From assembly GCA_950295325.1 (NCBI GenBank), contig OX485808.1, positions 15,336,527 through 15,400,526 of the forward strand: a DNA stretch of 64,000 nt. Direction: 5' to 3'. How positions within the stretch are numbered: the first letter of the stretch is position 1; each line of letters begins with the position of its first letter. The notes under the pieces were generated by a model that was not told where the DNA came from, made no database searches, and worked only from the letters and a program-made list of their open reading frames with translations. This DNA comes from Polytrichum commune. Taxonomy: Eukaryota > Streptophyta > Polytrichopsida > Polytrichales > Polytrichaceae. The translations under genes and the position numbers were made by a program. Of this stretch, positions 14,132 to 25,120 are shown piece after piece.

Positions 14132-14492
14132 CACGGAATATAATATTTAGTGTCACAATGGTAACTTTTTGGATGACACTTCTTATGAATAAAGTGAACA
14201 AATATTGTCATGGATGATGGATGAGTTCATCCATTGCACAAAATCGCTACCTTCTCTTGTCAACAACTTGCGATGAAATATTGTTATGGGTGATTGAAGT
14301 TTGGATGAAAAGTCCCTTGGTAAGTGACAGTAAGTGCAACATTGTAAAGCTAAGGATCCCCCATAAAATTTACAAGGAATGACAAATAATGTTGGGTTAA
14401 CATTTAGGTGTTGGTGACACTATATCACGGGTTACAATTTGTATTGCGCAAGACAATGAGAATTGGTGGCACCAAGTATCATATTTAGTGTA
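14130..14492. mobile_element. Tc1/mariner-type MITE (TA duplication), 359 bp
   Basis: The body is 14132-14490, flanked by TA. The left end reads CACGGAATATAATATTTAGTG. The right end, reverse-complemented, reads CACTAAATATGATACTTGGT, giving terminal inverted repeats of about 25 bp. The inner right side (cattgtcttgcgcaatac on the reverse strand) matches the fragment at 32645-32712. A TA duplication and short length without coding capacity fit a non-autonomous Tc1/mariner element, although the ends are not canonical Stowaway ends. Confidence 0.65.
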
Positions 14493-14875
14493 GGTTTATA
14501 ATGGGATATCCAACCCATGTAACTCCCAGACCCCTAATTTTGAACCCAGGGTTTAGTGGTGTTGTTTATTATTCTAACCATGGTTACTTCTCCAAGGAAA
14601 GTATTCATAGGTTAGGTACATAAAGTTCCAGATACCATTATCATTATCATGGGTAGATTTGAGTAGGTAAACATTTACTAGATATTGTAGGTGAATCTCT
14701 TACAAAGTATTCACTTTATTAAGAAGGCAAAGCGATGGATGCGAGAGAGAGAGAAGTGAGGGGCTAATCACACCATCCACTTATGGCACCATCCGTTGGC
14801 ATCCATGGCTATAATAGTGTGAAAAGCGGTGGGCCAACATTTGTTTCCCAACATAATCCCCAACAATTTCACGGC

Positions 14876-15160
14876 TGGAACTGAATGAGAAGTTTGGTGT
14901 GATCGGGGCATGAGAGATCAAGTTGAGGATGCCCGTGAGCTCGTATTGTGAACCCGAAACATGTTACACAACGAGGTTCTTGGACAACTGCTCTTGCCTT
15001 ATGTCGAAGGTGGTAAATTTTCATAGCCAAGTCAAGGAAGATTTGGGCAAACCAACCCATACACTCGTTTCTTGTTAGATGCCTAAACCCTTGCCTCCAA
15101 GGAACCAATGTACAAGTTGGTTCGTCCCAGCCATCAAGGAAGGCCCCAAAGAGGGCCATC
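14876..15160. repeat. Dispersed repeat, partner of 19249-19353 and partly of 29259-29300
   Basis: Positions 15041-15150 (atttgggcaaaccaacccat and following) match 19249-19353 closely over about 105 bp. The segment at about 14880-14915 (gtgtgatcggggcatgaga) resembles 29275-29300. These are pieces of one dispersed repeat. A 123-codon minus frame here (15240-14869) has no domain I recognise. Confidence 0.6.
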
Positions 15161-15596
15161 CATGTTCCCTTCTTTGACACAATAACAACCGTACGAGGAC
15201 CACATATGTCAAAATGCATAATCAAATTGTATTGCTTCAACTTAGGAAACCTATGCTTGGAACATTAAAATATTTGTCCATGTGAAGGAATAAATTTTCC
15301 CATTAAAAAAAACAATATGTGACTCCATTAGTTAGCTATTTAGTTGATTATGTAGGAGCTTCATAATATTATTCGATTGAGTATGTACGCCATGTGGGGC
15401 CGGGAACGAGCCAAATTCTATTCATAATTACACTCTGTTTATTCTCTTAGCACAGCAGTTCACCCTAATAAACTTGGGTGCAACATTGTCATTGGTAGTA
15501 TATAATATGGAATGGTTGATAGTAGTTGAATAATGTTATGTCGAGTGTGGACCCAATTAAGATATTATTGAGTAGGTTATGTCAAAGTTTGGCTAA
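15161..15596. other. Intergenic stretch, nothing recognised
   Basis: No coding, RNA or repeat feature could be supported. Confidence 0.45.
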
Positions 15597-18030
15597 GGGC
15601 CGGTTAACACTGGGTCCCAAGTCCTAAGTCCCAAGTACGACATGGATGGCAAACACTTTTTGGAGGTGAGGCTTGGGACTTGTGTTGAGAGTTGGGTCGA
15701 GCAAAAATGTAGACGCAACTCTCAACACAAGTCCTGCGAATATTTTTGCATAAATTAATCAAATCCCACTTTAATGATAATTATTCATACCTTGATCGGC
15801 TCATGAGGCTCAAAGAAAATCATGAGAGGAATTTGTTGATTTGACAAGTTCATTGGAGATGTAACTTATCCTATGCAACCTTGGTTTTATTCTCATTTCA
15901 AAGGTGAGAAAGAAGTATTGTTGCATAAGAGAGTGCACTAAATTTTAAGTACACCGTGCCCCTAAACCCTAATTGGCCCCAATTTGAAGATGACATAGGT
16001 TTTGAAATAAAACAAATTTAACTCTTTCTTTTTTCCATACTTCAGAATTTTAGGCTCCATCTATTCACGCAAAGCAATTAAGGTGTCCATGTCACTATAT
16101 AGAGCTTGATCCAAACACTTCATCTTCATCTTCATGGTTTCCTTCAATTGTCAGTGTTGCATTCTTTTTTAAGTTGTTGTTTTATTTGGAGTTGTTGCTT
16201 TAGGGTTTTTGAATGTTGTGTTTTCTTGTTTTCTTTTTTTTCCTTGTGGCATGTGTTTTCTTGTTGGGTGCATTCAAAATTTGTATGTCCACTCTACTTC
16301 CATCACATCATATTCTACCCTACATTTTCATTTTGCTGTCAATATTTGTGCCTTCAATCACAACAAAACTTAAATCCTCTCTTTGAAAATTGAATTGATG
16401 ATATATACTATATGATACGTTAGAAGAAAATAACTATTTTGGAACTATGAAATCCTCTTGTCTACTTTAAATTTGGTTATTAAAGTTATACAAAAAAACC
16501 CCTCTATTTTGACCACAACATCCTTAATTTTAACAACTGATACAAGTTACACCACAAATCGGACGACATGATCATGACAGAGAGTAACTTGTCTTTTTTA
16601 AAAGCATTCAAACTCAATGCTCGATTTTCCTCTTTTTCATAGTTTTTTTTCCCTTCTATTTATCATCAAAATGAAGCAAGGGTGGGTGGGTGGATTTTTT
16701 CTTCATCACAAGTCTATTGCATCACCAATATAAAATCCAATATTGTAATCATATATTGAATGCAACATTTCAAATATCATGTAAGAATCTAATTGAAAAC
16801 TAGTAAGGAGTATGTAAGTTTATCAAAGTAATTACATATCCATCTTTGTTTCTTTGCTTTCAAGTGAAAGTTTAACAACAAAGGTTGGCATTAATGTATA
16901 AAATCAAGTAATAGGATATTGTGATACATACCATGGTATCAAACATTCATTACCTATGGTAACTGAGTACAACATATTGTTCATCAAACAACTACATCAT
17001 GTTTGATGATTCTTTGGTACTTTTTTGATCAAGTAATAATGTAATGAAGTGACATGTAGCTGTACATACCTCATTTGTTCTATGCTAGAAAGTACTCAAA
17101 ATGTCTCAACTACTAAGCTAAGATTTGTGTGTACATCAATCAACTTCTCAAAGCACCATATTACCTTTCACTAGTATAATATTTCAAGAGTAAAAAATCA
17201 TTCGATCACAAGCAATGCACTATTGTTGGAGTTCAAAAAGTGAAGAACCAATCTCATCTGCACCCGTGCCAACCCAAACATGCATTTATTTATTTATTGG
17301 AAAGGCGTGTGTCGGGTGTTCAGCCAACCTTAGTTTCAATACATGTCACACATTTATCTCACTTATCAAGTTCATTAAGAGGTTGCAAGCATTTACATTC
17401 CATGCAAAAATACTGAGTATACAAACACGTTCCCTTTGCTATGTCATGTAACTTTCATGAATAGTAAAAACCTTTTGCATGCCAAACACCACACACATCC
17501 ACACTTGGTACGTATTTGTTGAGACCTTATTGAATACACTAAGCCAAGTATTCTCTCCCCCGAGGATGTAAAAAAATCTTCACATTGAGGTGTTTAGGGT
17601 TTAAGTATTAGTTTAGTAAGGTGTAGCAACTACCGTAGGTCATGGAAATCCTAATCGCGGTCCATGGTAACTTCCTTGACCATGGTTAGTTAACTTATGC
17701 TTAAGTAAATGTAATGTCTAGTAGTGATATAGGTCCTACTAAGTATTCTAAACTTTTGTAGAAAGGTGATCATTTTGTAAAGAGTTTCACACTTTACAAT
17801 TATAAAGTTGAGAGAGAGAGAGAGAGAGAGCATTTATTTTCATCTAATGGCCCAAAATTTGTCAGATATTGAATATTCTTTACAAAAAAATCTCATGACT
17901 TTCTATTGAGAATGGGATCTATCGTTTTTCTCAACCCAACTCTCAACACAAGCCCCAAGTCCCACCTTTAAATAATGTTGCCATGTAGGCATCCATGATT
18001 TAGGAGTTGGAACCCGTGTGAAGTGATGAT
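15597..18030. mobile_element. Putative Harbinger-like element bounded by long inverted arms
   Basis: The left arm, at about 15597-15715, begins GGGCCGGTTAACACTGGGTC after TAA. An inverted relative lies at about 17925-18030, where the reverse strand contains ggcttgtgttgagagttggg, as at 15680-15700. The arms share about 100 bp with interruptions. The GGGCC-N-GTTCACAC start is shared with elements at 18437 and 27780. The 2.2-kb interior holds a T-rich region and a 95-codon frame (16106-16393) rich in Phe/Cys that has no transposase motif. It may be one element or two copies that happen to face each other. Confidence 0.45.
17809..17830. repeat. (GA)n microsatellite
   Basis: A pure GA run of about 10 dinucleotides inside the region between the inverted arms. 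Confidence 0.95.
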
Positions 18031-18339
18031 AAATGCCTACTTCGATGCTCTCAACGGTTGAGATTACACGGATTAACCTCAAGTGACTTGAAACCCCATG
18101 GTCCTCACTTGAAAACCCCTAGTGATTAAGATCAAAATTCGATAAGGGATTCAACAAAGGGCCAGTGCTGACAGCCAAATTAAGGTTACTATTTTAGTTG
18201 TTACTATTGTAATGTTAGATAAAAAGAAGAGGGGTTAGTTTGGTAATGGGCCCTTAGGCTTTTATAAGTGATAGGGCAAAATAATGAGGAGCCGAGACTA
18301 GGGATTGACCAAAATGTTGATTTATAATCACACATGAGC

Positions 18340-19172
18340 GGTCACCAGGGAGATCTTTGGGCATAATTTGTCACAGTCCTAGCGTGTCCAACCCCAACCG
18401 GTTACATGTTGTGACGTGTTGGTTGTTCTTCATTAAGGGCCACTTCACACACGAGACTGAGAGCCCGTGACCGTTACACTTCAAGCACTCTCATTGGTGG
18501 AAAAGGCGGAGCCACTCCAAGTTCGCTACTTCACACTACGCTTGAGGGACCAACAGTGTATGTATGTGAATGCAACCCCTTGCATGGCGGGCATCGGGTC
18601 ATTTGACAATACGAACGGACACTTCATTCACGCCGGCCCCTTAATTGGGACCGGAGTTTCTATCTATCTATCTATCTATGTGAATGCAAGATGGATGGAT
18701 TCTTACATGATATCAAATGGATCATGTTCCATGGTCACTTGGATTATTTTCATAAACCACCTCTTGGAGGTAGGCCTAACACAAAACCGGGAGACCATGA
18801 TACTCCAAACACTCACAACCATTGCTCTATTGTATTGTATTGTATGTGAGGACATGCATGAATAGCCATTCATTGGAATAGCATTTGGTTGAGGGTCTGG
18901 TCACATACGACTTCACACACCACTTAAGGGTCCGTGACCACACTGCATGATTTTAAAGGTGTGTTGAGAGACGGCCTTTGGACACTTTCGTTTGGGTTGT
19001 CACAATTTCATGGTCATGGCTCTTGGCTCGTGTTTGAAGTAGCCCTAAGTCGAGCTATATTATATGGATTCCTCTAAAACGATCGGTAATTTTCATGAAG
19101 TCTTGAACCTTCAACTGGTCATTTTCTCAAACTTAACCGGTTCATCTATAACTAGCTGGTGGGTCCTCCCCA
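18340..19172. mobile_element. GATCGGGGAG-family MULE copy split by a nested MITE
   Basis: Positions 18350-18436 (agatctttgggcataatttg, then ccggttacatgttg) match the right half of the 47-kb fold-back. Positions 19049-19172 (cgatcggtaattttcatgaa, then cttaaccggttcatctataa) continue the same alignment. The two parts are separated by a 609-bp insertion. No flanking duplication for the MULE copy itself was recognised. Confidence 0.75.
18434..19048. mobile_element. PIF/Harbinger-type MITE with TAA duplication, nested in a MULE copy
   Basis: The body is 18437-19045 (609 bp), flanked by TAA on both sides. The left terminus starts GGGCCACTTCACACACGAGA. The reversed right terminus starts GGGCTACTTCAAACACGAGC, an inverted repeat of about 28 bp with a few mismatches. 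A 3-bp TAA/TTA target is typical of PIF/Harbinger elements. The empty site can be inferred because the host MULE sequence resumes exactly after the second TAA. Inside lies a (CTAT)n tract at 18658-18679. Confidence 0.85.
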
Positions 19173-21481
19173 TTTAATAACTGGACGCGAGACATGGGGT
19201 TTTGGGTTTCAGGAAGGACCCGCCAGAATCCAGACCCCCTCGAATAGGATTTGGGCGAACCAACCCACACACTCGTTCCTTGTTGGATGCCTAAACCCTT
19301 ACCTCCAATGTACGGGTTGGTTCGCCCCAGCCCTCAAATGGGCCCCAAAAGCTAGAAAGCAGAGGACTAAATGTAACCCTACAGGGAGGATGGTGGCTTC
19401 TGGAATAGAACCTTTAGTTCCAGATGGCTCCGGAACCTTCCGAGCCAACGCCACCTATAACCATTCATCAGGCTCACGCCACAAGAACGGGTACGCGCAC
19501 ACCTGAACTTGCCCGACTTAACTTCTAATCACACAATTAATTATTGGTTATTAATTAACCTTTAAATGGCAATCATTATGATTTGCAATTCTGACTTAGT
19601 AAGTTGCTTCCCGAGTTGATATGACGGCCATAATTGTGTGTGGAGTTGGAAGTGTCCGTTGTGGAGCCGCACATTTTATACACGTGGATTTTATGTGATC
19701 ACTTTTCTTAACTTGGTACCTATGCTTTTTGGGTGGTATATGACACGGTTTGAAGAGACTATAAAGTTTGGGTTACAACAAGATTGGGCTACGTGTCCAC
19801 AATGTGCTAACCATTGCATGTTCAATAGTTACCACAAATAAGAGTGTATATGAGAAATTTGTTCATTATAAACTATGTTAACTTTTGTATTTCAACTCTA
19901 GTTTGAAACTTGAAATGAGAATCTTCATGATTCATAATTGATAAGATAGTGATATTTCCTATTTGGTATGATGGTCAAATCCATACATGGACGTTGGAAG
20001 TGCCCGTGATAGGGACACAATAGGGCACCCATAACCACCAACTTAAGTTGCATGTATTATTTTGGGATTAGTTATTAATGGGGGTATATATATATATATA
20101 TTCCCATGAGGAATGATTTTTTTTAGAAACTTTATTCTTAACATTTGATTTATTACAAATTTTCAAATGCCAAAACTCTTGAGGACCTCACTTTGTCATA
20201 TAGGTTTTATCAATACACACTCGCTAATCTTCAAAACCACACAAAAATGTCACTGAAAATTGTGAGCTTTTGTGACACAAATCTGAAACTCCCAAAAAGC
20301 ACAAATCTAGCACGATCCTATACCAAACATAAACTAAGTTTGAAACTTCAAATCGTGACGCGATAGATTGTAAAAACAGCTTGAATCAGCTCTAAACCAA
20401 GCATGCATTGTTCCATATATGTCTCACCGTTTGTTGATGGAAAGCGAAGTGGTTGTGGTATGGTAACCACAACAAACGAAGCCTTGTTCCACGTGCTCTT
20501 CATTCCACCGAGAGGTCACAACGGTCATCTTCTACATGTAGCAAATGACGTGATGAATGAGCAATTTGTGGGATAATGGGCATTCACAGATGTTTGTGCA
20601 AAGAAACTCGCACAAATATTCATCCGCTCAAAAGAACCATGCAAAGGCAATTCATAAACGATATGTGAATTAGCCTAAGATTTTAAGTTCGGTTTTAAAC
20701 TGACAAAGGCCCTTTCAAGTGGTAAAGATTAGAACAACTATAACCTCATTGCACATTTCTATGAGTTTTCTTGCTTGTGATTTGTCTAAAAGCTTTCTTA
20801 AAGCGTGCAAATTTGAGTATGAAATCCATTTGCTTGAATGCTAAGCTAAAGTGATATATATATATATAGGGCCTTGAAGAGTGGTGCGTTTGCTATGGGA
20901 TTTGTGGCTAACGTTTTTGTGAGGTAGAGATGTCGACCCTGTTTTGAGGAGTTGTTAGTGAGCATGGCGGGCCACCCCTAAAAAGCCCACCATGAGCACA
21001 TGGTCGGTTTTTTTTTGACTCGTGTTGATTCCAACATCTTTGTCGTATTATTGCATCTAGTCCGGGTTTTTACTATAAGATAGGGTGTATGGTACTAAGG
21101 CCTTAAAGTGACACTTTAAGAAACTTTTTTCTATTTCATGAAGGTTTATTAGCTTGGAGGTTTTTCTAAATCGTTTCATAGATTAGCGAATCTACACAAA
21201 CTCTACAAAGAAAAAAGAAAAAAGAAAAATCACATGCAACCTACAAAAAAACTAAAAGTCATCTTAAGGAAAGAGCCTTTTATTGTCAATTAAGGGGGGT
21301 CTATTGATGTTGGATTGCTAAGTGAGAATCACCACAAAATCAACCTTTTTGTATTAAATAAAGGTGTCGTCCCCCTTTTATGGTTCATTTCTTACATTGC
21401 CTTGTTGAGTTTGTAGATCCATGATTAGGCACTGTGATTGGCCAAATTTGGTGCTCTTCTAAGAGTTCTTACATCCTTCTT
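19173..21481. other. Intergenic repeat DNA
   Basis: Contains the second copy of the dispersed repeat (19249-19353) and two short (TA)n runs at 20085-20102 and 20855-20868. The first lies in a small palindromic GGG(TA)nTCCC context. No gene was recognised. Confidence 0.55.
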
Positions 21482-21700
21482 AGGGTGAGTTTCCATGTAG
21501 GCCACTCAGCCATCAAATTCTAGTGTGAATTGGACATATCCGCCCAAATGTAGAGGGAATTTGGTGGGGTAGGGTTTGTATGTGCCAACTAGCTACTCCC
21601 ATCTTCTCAAATCCATGCCCACCTACTAACCTCCTCCCCCTGGTTACCAAGGATGGAGTTATAGACCAACATCGGTTCTCTTGAGTACTCAACCTGTACG
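21482..21700. mobile_element. Partial copy of the GGGTGAGTTTCCATG MITE
   Basis: After TTA, the sequence GGGTGAGTTTCCATGTAGGC and about 200 bp that follow match 27876-28085 (same order: catcaaattctagtgtgaat, gtagagggaat, tggttaccaaggatgga or close variants). The right terminus was not found, so this copy is truncated. Confidence 0.75.
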
Positions 21701-24174
21701 AATCAAATATGCATCTACACCATAACTTACATAAGACCTCCTTTCTACACTCACAAACAATTAGGTTGCCTTCATAAATAGGTTGTTTCTTTGCCTTGGA
21801 TAAAATTATAACAAAACTCAATAAAGTAAGAGTGTTTTTACATCATCATACTATAATTGTAACACGAAGGATTAAAATTTGCAAGATGGTGTGATTATAC
21901 TCCTAGGATTTCATGACTGACCCAAATAAAGGTATTTGTTGACTACTATTATGAACCATATCACAAACACTTATAGCTTTGTGAATTCATTTGTATAGCA
22001 ACCACAATAACAAAATGATTATAATATTTTGTTTATTGTGGTAGGAAATATTCAAAATAGGTGTAAATGTCTATAAATTAGAGAAGGGCAACCTAATTGC
22101 AAATATCATTGTACTTTCCTAAACCATGACTAGAGTTGTTGTGGCAAGAGTAAATTGGAGTTATTGTGTGAGGATTTGTATGATCATCAATATATTTTTC
22201 CCTCAATTTTGCCACTCATTTATGGTTTTTAAAGATTTTTATTATTCCCCTATATAAAGTGTTCATAATTTTCTAACATTAGAGGTAAAATATGCTAGTT
22301 GTGGAACATGCCATATTGCATTCAATCACACCAATCATAAACCAAATTCTAATCATGCAAAAAGTCAAAAAGCTTATGGCGTATGTATAAGATTCCATGG
22401 TAAGGTTTGCTTTAGCTATAATCTCTAATATGAGAATTTGATAAAAAATAGAAATAGAAAACTAAAAAACTAGTAGTGCATAAAAACACTCATGAAAATA
22501 TTGTGTTGCCTTGTTATAAATTGTTGAAGTCCTTCGTCTTAGTGCCACTTGCTTTGTTGTTACGCCTCTTATTGTAATGAATTGACGAACATTACTTTAC
22601 GACATGAGTTTTCAAATCATGTACCTCCCTTGGTCGCATATTGTCCCACCTTGAAAGGAGGAGTGGGGACAATTGGTTTCGCACGAGTGTAGTGAGTCCA
22701 TAAAGACCACATCAATAAGGCATGCCATGAGTGGTTGATAAAGTGGTCATGTACAAAGTTTTCAACCCAAATGTGGGCATGTGGGTCAAATTTTCAGTCA
22801 AGTAGTTTCACTATAGGTGTATAGAAAGCAAGTAGATGAAGTTAGTATTCAAGTGGATGAAGATAGAACTATGGATTGAAGTAGGTAATTACAACTATTA
22901 GCATGGACTTAGGAGCCCTTAGTTGCTTACAATGCAATTACCATCTACCTCAAGGAGGCAGGGGGAGTCGAGGAATGCATGCATTTCTTAGGCAGTTTGA
23001 CAACATTGTTGAACCGAGTAGTTTTATCCCCCTCAACATAGAATGTGTGTGAGGTTATAGTTGAACTACATTTTGCAAACTAAGAGTAATCAACACAATG
23101 GTTGTGGGAACACTGCTTTGTGATAAAGGATAGAGGTCATTTTTCATATAAGTTACATTGAATGGCCGAAGTTTGGTCGAACTATTTTCTCATTTGGATT
23201 GAATGAATGTGAAATTGTGAACCATTGTCTTTTAATGTGATTTCACTTGACTGAGTCTGAAGTTGTGAATGGAATTGAGCAAGTTAAATTTGTGAAAATG
23301 AGTGATTAAGTATTGTGGAGAGCAATGTGAAATTGATAGAGAATTGATCAACCTCCGAGGGAAAGAGGATATGAATAAGAAAGAGAAACAATCGATGAAT
23401 AGTGATAGAAAGATGAAAGAGTGGAAATGTATAAGAAATTATAGAGTGGATCTAGAAGCTAAGCATATTGTTGGAAGAGATTGAATTTTGTGTAACAATC
23501 ATTCAAGAACCAAGACCATTTTCGACGTTCAACACAAAAAGAGGTAGAACAAAGAGGGTGAACCTGAGTAAAGAAAGGTAAAAATATTGTCGCAGAGAGT
23601 GATGTAATGGCTACTTTGAGAGGAAGAACAAAGTGAAACTATAGTATGTTAGCGCCTCGAGAGGAGAAACTCCGAGCAATAGTGAGAAAGAGAGTAAGTA
23701 GAGAGATTGTCTGATGAGACATATGATAAAAGAAAGAGCATTGTTGAGCGAGAGTAAGACTAACCCTATGAGAGGGTGGAACATAGTGTTCAAGGGTCAT
23801 TTGAGAAAAAAACCACTTGAAAAATCAAATCATATGAAAGACATGGGATGTGTGAAATAGTTGAAAGGTCAAGAGTTAGCCTAAAAGAGAATACTATTGA
23901 CTATTGTTGAAATATGTGAAAAGATGAAGCGGAAAATAGGACAAATCTTATTATTAAATTGACGATAGTCAAAAGGAAAAAACTATTGCCATATGAATAG
24001 TGCTATGTTGAATGAAAGAGTTGAGAGAGAGTCTTAGTACTAACCATAGATGATGAGAACAATGGTATGATTGGTTGTGTAATCGAGGAGATGGCACATG
24101 GTAGAACTATGATATGTTTTAGTGTTAGGAAAACAAACTTTGGGTTATCAAGAGTGTTTGGGCGATGAGGGTGG
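21701..24174. other. Intergenic DNA including a strongly purine-rich strand segment
   Basis: No gene was recognised. From about 23280 to 24060 the plus strand is dominated by A and G (GAGAGA, AAGAAAG and GATGAA words), a clear strand asymmetry. Frames here are compositionally biased and short. Confidence 0.5.
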
Positions 24175-24380
24175 CCAAATTTTCACATACACAATGTAAT
24201 CTCATTCTTGATAAGTTTCACAATGACTTTGTTTCATAATATTCCTTGAGTCACTTCCAATTGCTTTAATTACATTATGAAAAATATGCATTCATGCATG
24301 CATTTTTTATATAATATACCAAAAACATCCACATATGTGAACTACATCTCGTATTGTAACCAAATTTTCTATGCGTGCAC
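24175..24380. repeat. Direct repeat copy A (about 205 bp)
   Basis: Aligns by eye with 24909-25120. Shared runs include acacaatgtaatc, ttcttgataagtttcacaat, tgcatgcattttttata (variant) and cacatatgtgaactacatct. The two copies lie about 735 bp apart in the same orientation. Confidence 0.85.
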
Positions 24381-24625
24381 AAGAAATGAATGCAAAGAAA
24401 GTTGTCCGGCATGTGAATGTGTGAGCATTTTTTTTATGCATGTATATACATATATGCATTCCAACCTTACATGGCATGTGGTGTATATAAAAGCACATGT
24501 GTAGCCATGAGGGAGTGGGTTGTGGTATAATACCCTTGCACCCCCAACCCAAGTTTGTAAAGCACTTCTTACCGGTTTGGTACAAATTTCATGCATCCAC
24601 ATCATCCCAAATGAGATGAAAGTGT

Positions 24626-24848
24626 TACACTAAATATGATATTTAGTGTCACTTACTATTTGGAGTTAGGCAATGCTATATCTATTTATTATACATCTCT
24701 TATTTTACCAACAAATGTTAAATTGGTTGTTTGGACATTATAGATTATTAACAACTTTACTCGGTCAAAAAATACATAAAAAGGAAAAGAAAAAAACAAC
24801 GTTGTGTAAATCCAAATAGGAGTGACACTAAATATCATCTTTAGTGTA
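24626..24848. mobile_element. Tc1/mariner-type MITE (TA duplication), 219 bp
   Basis: The body is 24628-24846, flanked by TA. The left end is CACTAAATATGATATTTAGT. The reversed right end is CACTAAAGATGATATTTAGT, and the inverted match continues to about 40 bp (through CTATTTGG). The terminus itself contains an internal near-palindrome (CACTAAATAT-GATATTTAGTG). The same end occurs at 14132-14490 and 32645. Confidence 0.85.
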
Positions 24849-24908
24849 GTTTTAAGTCCAAATGTGTAGAACCCTTCACATATCTCATTTGTGAATCCTA
24901 AGATGATG

Positions 24909-25120
24909 CCCAAATTTGCATATACACAATGTAATCAAATTCTTGATAAGTTTCACAATAACTTGGTTTCATAATAGCTCAGAAGTTGCTTACTATTGCT
25001 TTATTTACATATTAAGAAAAAAAAGATGCATTTATGCATGCATTTTTTACATTTATACCAAAAACAATCCACATATGTGAACTACATCTCTTTTTGTAAC
25101 CACAATTTTTATGTGTGTAC
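24909..25120. repeat. Direct repeat copy B (about 205 bp)
   Basis: Second copy of the 24175-24380 segment, with small insertions and deletions. The MITE at 24628-24846 lies between the copies. Confidence 0.85.

Noticed and set aside
16106-16393. 95-codon Phe/Cys-rich ORF
   Set aside because: Composition reflects a T-rich strand. No signal peptide plus domain structure that I can support.
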